Of a stretch of DNA of 64,000 bases, positions 17,151 to 25,321 are shown in pieces. The position numbers and the translations under genes were made by a program. Below the pieces are notes generated by a model, which was not told where the DNA came from, did not search any database, and was given only the letters and a program-made list of their open reading frames with translations. This DNA comes from JAICXG01 sp036825615 (lineage in GTDB: Bacteria > Verrucomicrobiota > Verrucomicrobiia > Chthoniobacterales > UBA10450). How positions within the stretch are numbered: position 1 is the first letter of the stretch; every line of letters begins with the position of its first letter. The DNA is taken from NCBI GenBank assembly GCA_036825615.1, contig DAISXY010000012.1, forward strand, positions 59,142 through 123,141. Reading direction: 5' to 3'.

Positions 17151-19439
17151 ATGGGCGTTTTCCTGCGTGACACACCGATCAAGCGCAAGCTCATGCTTGT
17201 CATCCTGCTCACGACCGGGTTTGCGCTCCTGCTTCTGGGCAGCGCCCTCATCACTTACGAACTGCTCACCTTCAAGCGCTCGCTCGCCGCCAACATGGAA
17301 GTGCTGGCCGAGGTCATCGGGGCCAACAGCACCGGCGCGCTCGCCTTTCGCGATCCGAAGAGCGCCCAGGAAACGCTCGGCGCGCTCGCGGTGGAACAAC
17401 AGGTGACCAAAGCCGCGATCTACGATCAAGCGGGCGCCATCTTCGTGCGCTTTCCCGCCACGCTGCCGATCTCGGAGTTCCCGCTCCAGCCGCGTTCCAA
17501 AGGCTACCGCTTCAGTCGCGCCCATCTTTCGATGTTTCAGCCCATCATACAGGAGGGGACGCGGCTCGGCACGATCTACCTCCAGGCGGATCTGGGGCAA
17601 ATGTATTCGCGCTTTACTGTTTACGGACTCCTTCTCCTGATCGTGGGCGCGGCCTCGTCGTTAGGCGCGATCGCCCTTACCAGCACTTTGCAGCGCCGCA
17701 TCTCGGTCCCGATCCTCGAGCTGGCAAAAGTCGCCGGCTCGGTTTCCGAACATCCCGATTATTCGGTGCGCGCGGTCAAACATGATAACGACGAGATCGG
17801 CCAGCTCACCGATGCCTTTAATGCCATGCTCAAGCGCATCGGCGAGAGCAGCGCCGCGCTCGCCGCGAGCGAGGAGCGGCTCCGTCTCGCCCTCGAAGGG
17901 TCGCGCACCGGAAGCTGGGATCTGAATCTCCAGACCGGCCGTCTCACCTGGGACGACTACATGTATCCGCTCCTTGGCCGCACCAGGGAGCAGTTCGCCG
18001 GCACCCTCGAGTCTTTCCTCCAAATCGTGCATCCCGACGACCGCGCCGGCCTCGAACAAGCGATGCATCGCTCGGTCGCCGATAAGCGTCCGATTGATCT
18101 CGATTTTCGCATCGTCGACCTCGACGGCACCGTCCGGCACATGGCTTCGCGCGGCCGGGTTTTCTACGACGAAACCGGCAAGGCCGTCCGGATGAGCGGC
18201 GTCAACATGGATGTGACCGCGAGCAAGAAGAACGAAGAAGAACTGAGTCGCGCCAAGGAAGCGGCGGAAGCGGCCAACCGGGCCAAGGATGATTTCCTCG
18301 CCATCCTCAGCCACGAGCTGCGCACTCCGCTTACGCCTGTGCTCGCGACCGTCGCGATGCTCGAAGAGGAGGAAGGAATTCTGCCCGATATGCACCGCGA
18401 TCTCGCCATGATCCGGCGCAATATCGAGGTTGAGGCCCATCTCATCGACGACCTGCTCGACGTCACCGCCATCATTCGCGGCAAGCTCGAGCTCAACCGC
18501 CAGCCGGTCGACGTCCGGCCGTTGCTCGAGCACGCGATGCGCAATTATTGCGGCGCCGCGGCGGCGAAAAAGAACCTCCGCATCTCGATTGATATCCGCG
18601 CGACCCAGACGCATGTCCTCGCCGACAGCGCGCGCATGACTCAGGTCTTTTGGAACCTGCTCCAGAACGCCTGCAAGTTCACTCCGCCGAACGGCGCGAT
18701 CAATGTCCTGGTCTGCAACGAAGCCTCGGCGCAGGGTCCGCAGCCCGACCTCGTCGTCAGCGTCCGCGATAGCGGCGTCGGGATCAGGCCGGAAAACCTC
18801 CCGCACATCTTTAAGGCTTTCGAGCAGGGCGAACATTCGCGCGCCCGCACCTTCGGCGGGCTCGGGCTTGGACTGGCGATCAGCCGCGCCATTGTCGAGA
18901 TGCACGGCGGCAAGATCATGGCTGAAAGCGCCGGGCAGGATCGCGGCGCCTGTTTTGCCGTCCGGCTCCAAACCGTTCCCGCGGCCGAAGCCGCCGCGGC
19001 CCACGGTCCCGGCGACGCGATGCCCGCCGGTGCGGCCGCGAGCAAGTCGCGGCGTTTGCGCATCCTCCTCGTCGAAGACCATCACGATACCGCCCGCCAG
19101 CTCACTCGCCTGCTCGAGCGCGCCGGCCACGAAGTCAGCTGGGCCGGCACCCTCCAGGAAGCGCGCGAGCTGATCGCGGCCCGGCATAAACCACCGGCCG
19201 CCCACGGCTTCAACATCCTCATCAGCGACCTCGGTTTGCCCGACGGCAGCGGCCACGAACTGATGCGCGACCTCGCCGCCCGCCACCCGATTCCCGGCAT
19301 CGCCCTGAGCGGTTACGGGATGAAAGACGACATCCTCGACAGCATGGCCGCGGGCTTCTCCCGCCACATGACCAAACCGGTCGACTGGCAGGAATTGAAA
19401 CAGGCCATCCAGAAGATCGCCGCTGGCGAGGAAGCGTAA
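17151..19439 (+). CDS. hybrid sensor histidine kinase (CHASE8-like, HAMP, PAS, HisKA, HATPase, REC)
   Basis: 762 residues. A membrane helix (about 14-35), a periplasmic sensor region resembling CHASE8 (about 40-150), and a second helix (158-180) lead to HAMP (to 235) and a PAS domain (about 245-360). Then come HisKA with phospho-His in FLAILSHELRTPLTP (about 390) and HATPase with FWNLLQNACKFTP and GLGLGLAISRAIVEMHGG. The C-terminal receiver (635-760) has ILLVEDHHD, phosphoacceptor Asp in ILISDLGLPDG and the Lys in MTKPVDW. It is probably triggered through the periplasmic YfiR-like protein. No separate DNA-binding regulator is nearby. Confidence 0.92.
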   Translation: MGVFLRDTPIKRKLMLVILLTTGFALLLLGSALITYELLTFKRSLAANMEVLAEVIGANSTGALAFRDPKSAQETLGALAVEQQVTKAAIYDQAGAIFVRFPATLPISEFPLQPRSKGYRFSRAHLSMFQPIIQEGTRLGTIYLQADLGQMYSRFTVYGLLLLIVGAASSLGAIALTSTLQRRISVPILELAKVAGSVSEHPDYSVRAVKHDNDEIGQLTDAFNAMLKRIGESSAALAASEERLRLALEGSRTGSWDLNLQTGRLTWDDYMYPLLGRTREQFAGTLESFLQIVHPDDRAGLEQAMHRSVADKRPIDLDFRIVDLDGTVRHMASRGRVFYDETGKAVRMSGVNMDVTASKKNEEELSRAKEAAEAANRAKDDFLAILSHELRTPLTPVLATVAMLEEEEGILPDMHRDLAMIRRNIEVEAHLIDDLLDVTAIIRGKLELNRQPVDVRPLLEHAMRNYCGAAAAKKNLRISIDIRATQTHVLADSARMTQVFWNLLQNACKFTPPNGAINVLVCNEASAQGPQPDLVVSVRDSGVGIRPENLPHIFKAFEQGEHSRARTFGGLGLGLAISRAIVEMHGGKIMAESAGQDRGACFAVRLQTVPAAEAAAAHGPGDAMPAGAAASKSRRLRILLVEDHHDTARQLTRLLERAGHEVSWAGTLQEARELIAARHKPPAAHGFNILISDLGLPDGSGHELMRDLAARHPIPGIALSGYGMKDDILDSMAAGFSRHMTKPVDWQELKQAIQKIAAGEEA

Positions 19440-19444
19440 ATCTT

Positions 19445-19573
19445 TGTCCTCCTGAGCGGAGCGCAGCCCCGAAAGCTTTCGGGGAAGGATCCCGCGGAGA
19501 AACCGGCCAGCGGCGCTTCCCAACAGTTCCACGGGATCCCTCGACTGCGCTCCGCTCCGCTCGGGATGACCTA
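19445..19573. repeat. palindromic repeat A, paired copies
   Basis: Two diverging halves of the GTCATCCCGAGC...GGGATCC family flank about 50 bp. The left half is degenerate and includes a perfect 18-bp palindrome (CCCCGAAAGCTTTCGGGG, 19467-19484); the right half reads CCACGGGATCCCTCGACTGCG...CTCGGGATGAC. Located just after the histidine kinase gene, so transcripts would fold here; it may serve as a terminator. Other members lie at 28747-28776, 32067-32115, 34848-35000, 37035-37160, 38125-38260 and 60878-60935. Confidence 0.75.
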
Positions 19574-19657
19574 CAGGGCGAGCGAAAGACTGGCTCGGTA
19601 GCTGCTTGCTCGCTAGAGTCACGATCGACCGCTCAAGGTCTTCACGGTTTTCGACAA

Positions 19658-20533
19658 ATGCACGACCTCATGGCGACCGCGCCGCGCTCGGATTTTGAGA
19701 TTCGGATCCGGCCTAACCAAAGCTGGCTCCGGCTCGACCTGCGCGCGCTCTGGGAATTCCGCGACCTGCTCGCGCTGCTCGTGCGGCGCGATTTTGTCGC
19801 CCGTTATCAGCAGACGGCGCTCGGGCCCGCCTGGGCGATCGTGCAACCGCTCGTCATGACCCTCGTCTTCACAATCGTGTTCGGGAAGTTCGCCGGCATC
19901 TCGACGAACGGTCTGCCGCCGGTCTTGTTTTATCTTTGCGGGTTGCTTGCGTGGAATTATCACGCCCAGACCTTCCAGCTCGCTGCCGGCACCTTCACGA
20001 GCAATGCCGAGCTTTTCGGCAAGGTTTATTTCCCGCGCCTGATCGTGCCCTTCGCGATTGTGCTCTCGAACCTGATCGCCTTCGCGATCGAGGCGGCGAT
20101 CTTTGCCGCCTTCTGGATCTACTACAAATTTTTCACCGCTGCCGGCGCGCAGTTCGGGACCGACGCGCGCCTCTTTCTCGCCCCGCTCCTGCTCGTCCAA
20201 GTCGCGGCCGTGAGCGCGGGCAGCGGACTCATCGTCGCCTCCTGCACCGCGAAATATCGTGACCTCCGGCACGCCCTTCCGCTGATTGTCCAGGTATGGC
20301 TCTATCTCACGCCGGTGATTTATCCGCTCTCCAAAGTGCCGCCGCGCTGGCAATGGCTGATGACGTTGAACCCGCTCGCGCCAGTGGTGGAGACGATGCG
20401 CCTCTTTTTGTTAGGCCGGGGTGGCGTCGCAACCGGGCAATACCTTTGTTCGTTAGGTATAGCCGCGCTGCTCTTTCTTGCCGGGGTCATGATTTTCCAG
20501 CGCACCGAGCGCACCTTCATCGACACGGTCTAA
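19658..20533 (+). CDS. wzm: ABC-2 polysaccharide exporter permease (Wzm-like)
   Basis: 291 residues. After a 30-residue soluble N-terminus comes DLLALLVRRDFVARYQQTALGPAWAIVQPL, the cytoplasmic helix signature of KpsM/Wzm/TagG permeases, and six membrane segments (LVFTIVFGKFAG, LLAWNYHAQTFQLAAG and later). ATG 19658 is used; ATG 19670 is also possible. The cognate ATPase with a carbohydrate-binding tail follows at 20791, so this pair exports a finished, lipid-linked O-antigen-like chain across the inner membrane. Confidence 0.9.
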   Translation: MHDLMATAPRSDFEIRIRPNQSWLRLDLRALWEFRDLLALLVRRDFVARYQQTALGPAWAIVQPLVMTLVFTIVFGKFAGISTNGLPPVLFYLCGLLAWNYHAQTFQLAAGTFTSNAELFGKVYFPRLIVPFAIVLSNLIAFAIEAAIFAAFWIYYKFFTAAGAQFGTDARLFLAPLLLVQVAAVSAGSGLIVASCTAKYRDLRHALPLIVQVWLYLTPVIYPLSKVPPRWQWLMTLNPLAPVVETMRLFLLGRGGVATGQYLCSLGIAALLFLAGVMIFQRTERTFIDTV

Positions 20534-20579
20534 AAAGCTGTGCACCTGTCATGACCTGTTTTGTCTTCCGAGCCGAGGG

Positions 20580-20765
20580 ACTGCGACAGTTTCCCCTCAC
20601 CGCCGCGCTGCCTGCGCGCGCCTTTGAAAGCCGGGCCTCGCTCGCTAACCGAGCTGCGTTGCAGCCCAGAGGGAGAGAGGCATCCAGCAGTTATTGCGGT
20701 CTCGTCCTTCTCTCTCCCCGTGGGAGAGACGGACGCGTCAGCGCCAGTGAGGGGAGCCACCACTT
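20580..20765. repeat. palindromic repeat B (CCCTCACTG...GGGAGAGA family)
   Basis: The 257-bp gap between the two exporter genes is filled by a large inverted element. The left arm begins TTTCCCCTCACCGCCGCGCTG. The right arm is TCTCTCCCCGTGGGAGAGACG, followed by GACGCGTCAGCGCCAGTGAGG. A second copy lies at 63732-63895. It carries no coding signal and splits what should be one transcription unit. Confidence 0.75.
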
Positions 20766-20790
20766 TTCAACAGGCCGCTAAGCCCGAACG

Positions 20791-22029
20791 ATGCGCCCGA
20801 TTATTGAGCTGGAAGGAATTGCGAAGCGCTACCGTCTCGGCCGGATCGGCTCGACCAGTATCCGCGATTCCCTCGAACGCGGCTGGAAGCGTTTGCTCGG
20901 CAAGAATGGCGACGGTCGGGCCGCGCGCGGCGACTTCTGGGCGCTCCAGGATCTTTCCTTCAAAATCGATCCGGGGGAAATGGTCGGCATCATCGGCGAG
21001 AACGGCGCCGGCAAGTCGACCCTGCTCAAAATCCTCTCCCGCATCACCGAGCCGACGCGCGGGGAAGCGGTCTTGCGCGGCCGGCCAGCGTCGCTTCTCG
21101 AAGTCGGGACCGGATTTCATCCCGATCTCTCCGGCCGCGAGAACATTTTTCTCAACGGCGCCATCCTTGGGATGCGACGAAGTGAGATCCGGCGAAAGTT
21201 CGACGAAATCGTTGCCTTCTCGGAAGTCGAGCAGTTCATCGACACGCCGGTGAAACGTTACTCGAGTGGCATGTACGTGCGGCTGGCCTTCGCGGTCGCG
21301 GCCCATCTCGAGCCCGACATTCTGCTCGTGGACGAAGTGCTCGCGGTGGGGGATGCGGCTTTCCAAAAAAAATGCCTCGGCAAAATGGGAGATGTCGCGC
21401 GGCAAGGGCGCACAGTTTTATTCGTTAGTCACAACATGGCCTCGATTCTCGCGCTCTGTGAACGGGCGATCCTGCTCAAGGCCGGACGGGTGCTGGGCGA
21501 CGGTCCACCGCAGGAGGTGGTGCGTACCTATCTCAAGACGACCGATGCCGACGAGGTTGTGCTTGATCAGCGCGCCGACCGCAAGGGCGATGGCAGTGCC
21601 CGGCTCGTCTCCTGCAAGGTCGAGAGCATCGATGCCGGGCACTTTGTCAGCTCAACCAGCCGGTTAAAATTTACCCTCGCCTACAAAAGCGATCGTCCCC
21701 TCCGGCACGTTCGTTTTCTCATCACGATCTACGACTATACCAACACCGGGATTTACCTTTTCGATAGCGACGCGGTCGGCGGCATTCCGGAAGTCTTACC
21801 CGCCCAAGGCGTCGTGACCTGCACGACCGACCCGATCAATCTCACGCCGGGACGGTGTTACCTGAATCTCGCGCTCTTTCGCGGCGCCGCCCTGGCCGAT
21901 CACATCGAGCGGGCCACCTCCTTCGATGTGGAAGCCGATGAATTTTATCGCAGCGGGCGAATTCCCTCGCGCGACTGGGTTCTCTGTCTGCTGCGCCACA
22001 ATTGGAGTTTTTCGGAAGGGGAAGCGTGA
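20791..22029 (+). CDS. wzt: ABC-2 polysaccharide exporter ATPase with C-terminal sugar-binding domain (Wzt-like)
   Basis: 412 residues. The ATPase domain (1-245) has Walker A GENGAGKSTLLK, signature motif YSSGMYVRLAF and Walker B ILLVDEVLAVGD, with the RIGSTSIRD and EVGTGFHPDLSGRENI features of the KpsT/Wzt branch. Residues about 270-405 form a beta-sandwich like the Wzt carbohydrate-binding domain, which recognises a terminal modification of the finished O-chain before export. The next gene, overlapping by 4 nt, is a kinase-like/methyltransferase protein that could make that modification. Confidence 0.9.
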   Translation: MRPIIELEGIAKRYRLGRIGSTSIRDSLERGWKRLLGKNGDGRAARGDFWALQDLSFKIDPGEMVGIIGENGAGKSTLLKILSRITEPTRGEAVLRGRPASLLEVGTGFHPDLSGRENIFLNGAILGMRRSEIRRKFDEIVAFSEVEQFIDTPVKRYSSGMYVRLAFAVAAHLEPDILLVDEVLAVGDAAFQKKCLGKMGDVARQGRTVLFVSHNMASILALCERAILLKAGRVLGDGPPQEVVRTYLKTTDADEVVLDQRADRKGDGSARLVSCKVESIDAGHFVSSTSRLKFTLAYKSDRPLRHVRFLITIYDYTNTGIYLFDSDAVGGIPEVLPAQGVVTCTTDPINLTPGRCYLNLALFRGAALADHIERATSFDVEADEFYRSGRIPSRDWVLCLLRHNWSFSEGEA

Positions 22030-23399
22030 AGCAGGTTATCCCAAGCGACGAAGTCGTTTTTCATCCGCTCTCTTTTCAGGATGAAGCCGGACGACTGTTT
22101 CAATGGCGCGGCGAACTTTATCGCGGAGTTAGTGTGCAATCGGCGCCTTTTCTTCGCGGCTTTTTCGAGAACGGCGCGGGCCGGGAGCTGATTGCCGCCG
22201 GACTTGTTATCCCGACCGAAACGACACCCTTTGCGCTCGATGGCTTTGACTTGGTTCTGCATCATCGGCGGCTGCCGTTCGCTTCTTATCCTTTCGAGTG
22301 GTGCCCGGCGATGTTCAAGGCGGGATGCCTAACGATCATAGAACTCGCGATCGCGCTTTCCCGTTATCGCCTGACCCTGAAGGACGCTCATCCCTGGAAT
22401 GTCCTCTTCGACGGTTGCCGGCCGGTCTGGATCGATGTCACTTCCATTGTTCCCGCAAATGACGAGGCCGGCTGGGTGGCGGCGAATGAATTTTACGATG
22501 AGTGCCTTTACCCACTCCTCCTCACCGGTCAGGGACGCGACAAACTCGCCCGCGCGCTGATCGCGGCAAACAATGTCGTCGAGCGGCGCGATCTCGAACT
22601 TCTCGGCGGCTCGACTTCGTTGCTCTTTGACTTGATGAGCACCGCGATAAGCCATTTTCCGCACCAGCCGCGTCGAGTCGTGGAGAAGGTCATGCGACGC
22701 GTCCGTTCCAGCTTTCGGTTGCCGGCTCGTCTTCGTTCAAGTTCACTCGAAGAAATGAAGGGAGCGCTCGAGAAGATCAAGGTTCCATTCGAAGAGCCAC
22801 GGAAGCTGCACAACATCGGAACCCTGAGCGACGACTGGGGCGAAAAACGGCGCCGCGTGCACCAAATTTTGCAGGAGAAAAAGCCACGCACCGTCCTCGA
22901 GATTGCTTCGGGTGACGGCTGGTTCAGCGCCCTGGCCGCGAGCCTGGGTAGCGACGTCGTTGCCTTCGATACCGACCCCGATGCGGTTGGGCGACTCTTC
23001 GCCCATGCCTGCGCCTGCAAACAATCGTTGCTTCCATTGGTGATGGATTTCACTCGGCCAACCGCCGCGCGTGGTCTTAGTGATCATTCACACGTTTCGG
23101 CAACGGAACGCTTCGCTTGCGACATGGTCTTGCTGCTCGCGTTCTTGCACGACCTGGTCTTTCGATATCGACGTCTCGGCTTGGACCAAATCGTTGATGG
23201 TCTGGCGCTCTTTTCCAAGCGTTGGGCAATTGTTGAATTTATCCCGCCTGATGATCCAGAGATTGGCGCCCTCTGGTCGGATTGGTTTGAAACCTACACC
23301 CTCGATAACTTGAAGAACTCACTCCATCGCCACTTTGCCACGATCGAGGTCTGGCCATCGGACCGGCCCGGTCGAGTTTTACTTTCTTGCCAACGCTGA
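22026..23399 (+). CDS. kinase-like domain plus SAM methyltransferase, candidate O-chain terminator
   Basis: 457 residues from GTG 22026, which overlaps the wzt stop (GTGA). An upstream ATG at 22002 lies inside wzt. The N-terminal half has LKDAHPWNVLFDG then VWIDVTSI, resembling the catalytic loop and metal-binding Asp of phosphotransferases of the protein/aminoglycoside kinase fold. The C-terminal half is a class I methyltransferase with motif I VLEIASGDGWFSALAA and an acidic VVAFDTD. In E. coli O9a the chain terminator WbdD couples methyltransferase and kinase and acts with Wzm/Wzt; here the order of domains is reversed. The methyltransferase part is clear; the kinase part is inference. Confidence 0.72.
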   Translation: MKQVIPSDEVVFHPLSFQDEAGRLFQWRGELYRGVSVQSAPFLRGFFENGAGRELIAAGLVIPTETTPFALDGFDLVLHHRRLPFASYPFEWCPAMFKAGCLTIIELAIALSRYRLTLKDAHPWNVLFDGCRPVWIDVTSIVPANDEAGWVAANEFYDECLYPLLLTGQGRDKLARALIAANNVVERRDLELLGGSTSLLFDLMSTAISHFPHQPRRVVEKVMRRVRSSFRLPARLRSSSLEEMKGALEKIKVPFEEPRKLHNIGTLSDDWGEKRRRVHQILQEKKPRTVLEIASGDGWFSALAASLGSDVVAFDTDPDAVGRLFAHACACKQSLLPLVMDFTRPTAARGLSDHSHVSATERFACDMVLLLAFLHDLVFRYRRLGLDQIVDGLALFSKRWAIVEFIPPDDPEIGALWSDWFETYTLDNLKNSLHRHFATIEVWPSDRPGRVLLSCQR

Positions 23400-23481
23400 T
23401 GCTTTTCCCGGTTCAATATCGCTTCGGCAGAATGTTGTCGTTCCCTAGTAATTGTCGGCTAACTCTCCTTAGACGTTCGCC

Positions 23482-25320
23482 ATGAGTAACCACCCGCTGG
23501 TGTCAGTCATCACCATCTTCCGCGATGGCGAGCGCTTTATCGCCGAGGCGATCGAGAGCGTGCTCGCGCAGAGCTATCTCACCTGGGAACTTCTTCTCGT
23601 CGACGACGGTTCAGGCGAGCGCGCCACAGCCATCGGTCGCGATTTCGTGGCCCGCTTTCCAAAGAAAATGCGCTATCTCGAACATCCAGGTCATGCCAAC
23701 CGCGGGATGAGTGCCTCGCGTAACCTCGGGCTCAAACACGCCCAGGGTGAATACATTTCATTTCTCGATGCCGACGATGTCTGGCGGCCGGATAAAGTGG
23801 CCGACCAGGTCCAGTTGCTCAGCGACAATCCTGAAGCCGCCTACGTCTACGGTCCGCTTGAGTTATGGCGCAGCTGGACGGGGAAGCCGTCTGACAAGGA
23901 TGAACTCCAGAATCTCGGTCTCACTGCCGACCGAATCGTTCAGCCTCCCGAGTTATTGAATTTGTTCCTGCGGGACGAGAAGAACATCCCGAGTGGAATC
24001 ATGGCGCGAACTGCGATCATTCGGCAGGTGGGTGGATACGAGGAACGCTTCACCGCGATGTGTGAAGACCAGGTCGTGCACGCCAAGATCTGTTTGTCTT
24101 ACCCGGTCTATGTCTCTTCCAAATCGTGGTACCGCTACCGCCAGCATCCGGACTCGTGCAATGCACAGGTCTGGCGCGCGGGTAAATTCGAGGAGCAAAC
24201 GATGGAGTTTCTGCGCTGGCTCCGCGGCTATCTCATCCAACAAGGTCTGGCCCAGGGTGAGACCTGGGAGGCGCTGCGCACCAAGGCGAGATCGCTTCGT
24301 CCTCCTTTGGTGAAGCGCTTGCCCAGAATTGTTCACCGCAAAGCCCGGCGAGGATGGCATCTTACGAAAAACCTCCGGCGCAGAATCCGCGGCATGGTTT
24401 TTCCACCGCCTCTCATTTTTTGTTACCACCGCGTCTTTGAACCGGCCGCCGATCCACACCGACTCTCGGTCAGCCCGGAGCACTTCCGGCAACAGCTCGA
24501 GGTCATCCGGCGAATCGCCGAGCCCATCGCTCTTTCTGAGCTGGTCGCGGCGCTCCCCAATTCGAAACTGCGCCGGCGCGCGGTAGCTGTCACCTTCGAT
24601 GACGGTTATGCTGACAATCTCGAGAACGCGCTTCCGCTTTTGCGCGAGGCGGCTGTTCCGGCGACGATTTATGTCACGGCGGGAGCCCTCGGAAAGGATG
24701 GCGAATTCTGGTGGGACGATCTCGAGCGCCTGGTGCTTGGGGCGCCCGATTTGCCGAAGACGTTGCGGCTCGAGATCAATGGCCGGGTCCGGTCATGGAA
24801 ACTCGATTCGCCTAACGAGAAAAGGATGCGCGAACAGCTCTATTTCGAGTTACATACCGAGCTGCGTCCGCTTTCCAGTGTCCAGCAGACCGAGGTGCTC
24901 GAGGCTTTGCGCGCCCTCACCGGCTTGCCCGCGGCCGCGCGCCCGCTTTACCGCTGCATCAATGCTACGGAGCTAAAGGTGCTGGCAGATGATCCGCTCG
25001 TCAGCATTGGCGCGCATACCATGACTCACTGTGATCTCGATTACCGAACCAAAGGCGAACAGCAGGCGGAGATCGCCGGGAGTAAACAATCTCTCGAAGG
25101 GATTATCGGTCGACCGGTCGAGGATTTTTCTTACCCCTATGGCTCATTTAATGAGGACTCGGTTGCCGTCTGCGCGGAGAGCAATTTCCGTTCGGCCGTG
25201 GCCGTGATCGAGGAACCGGTGCAGCGCCATTCCCATCGCTACGGCCTGCCCCGCCTGCTCGTGCGCGACTGGGACGGCCCGGCCTTTGAACGGGAACTGA
25301 AGCGTCTCTTCGGAGCTTGA
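23482..25320 (+). CDS. fusion of GT2 glycosyltransferase and NodB-type polysaccharide deacetylase
   Basis: 612 residues. Residues 1-250 are a GT-A family 2 transferase: VSVITIFRDGERFI, LLLVDDGSGE, ASRNLGLKHAQGEYISFLDADDVW (DAD metal site). Residues about 300-600 are a polysaccharide deacetylase (CE4): ICYHRVFEP-like entry (IFCYHRVFEP), the metal/catalytic AVTFDDGYADN, and later IGAHTMTHCDLDY with the conserved His pair and DFSYPYGSFN. One polypeptide would thus add an N-acetylated sugar and deacetylate, or act on successive steps. It starts the second half of the export locus; the next gene begins 1 nt after its stop. Confidence 0.88.
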   Translation: MSNHPLVSVITIFRDGERFIAEAIESVLAQSYLTWELLLVDDGSGERATAIGRDFVARFPKKMRYLEHPGHANRGMSASRNLGLKHAQGEYISFLDADDVWRPDKVADQVQLLSDNPEAAYVYGPLELWRSWTGKPSDKDELQNLGLTADRIVQPPELLNLFLRDEKNIPSGIMARTAIIRQVGGYEERFTAMCEDQVVHAKICLSYPVYVSSKSWYRYRQHPDSCNAQVWRAGKFEEQTMEFLRWLRGYLIQQGLAQGETWEALRTKARSLRPPLVKRLPRIVHRKARRGWHLTKNLRRRIRGMVFPPPLIFCYHRVFEPAADPHRLSVSPEHFRQQLEVIRRIAEPIALSELVAALPNSKLRRRAVAVTFDDGYADNLENALPLLREAAVPATIYVTAGALGKDGEFWWDDLERLVLGAPDLPKTLRLEINGRVRSWKLDSPNEKRMREQLYFELHTELRPLSSVQQTEVLEALRALTGLPAAARPLYRCINATELKVLADDPLVSIGAHTMTHCDLDYRTKGEQQAEIAGSKQSLEGIIGRPVEDFSYPYGSFNEDSVAVCAESNFRSAVAVIEEPVQRHSHRYGLPRLLVRDWDGPAFERELKRLFGA

Positions 25321-25321
25321 G

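Noticed and set aside
17661..19622. 653-codon minus-strand ORF opposite the histidine kinase
   Set aside because: Shadow of GC-rich codon usage; the plus strand holds complete HAMP, PAS, HisKA, HATPase and REC motifs.
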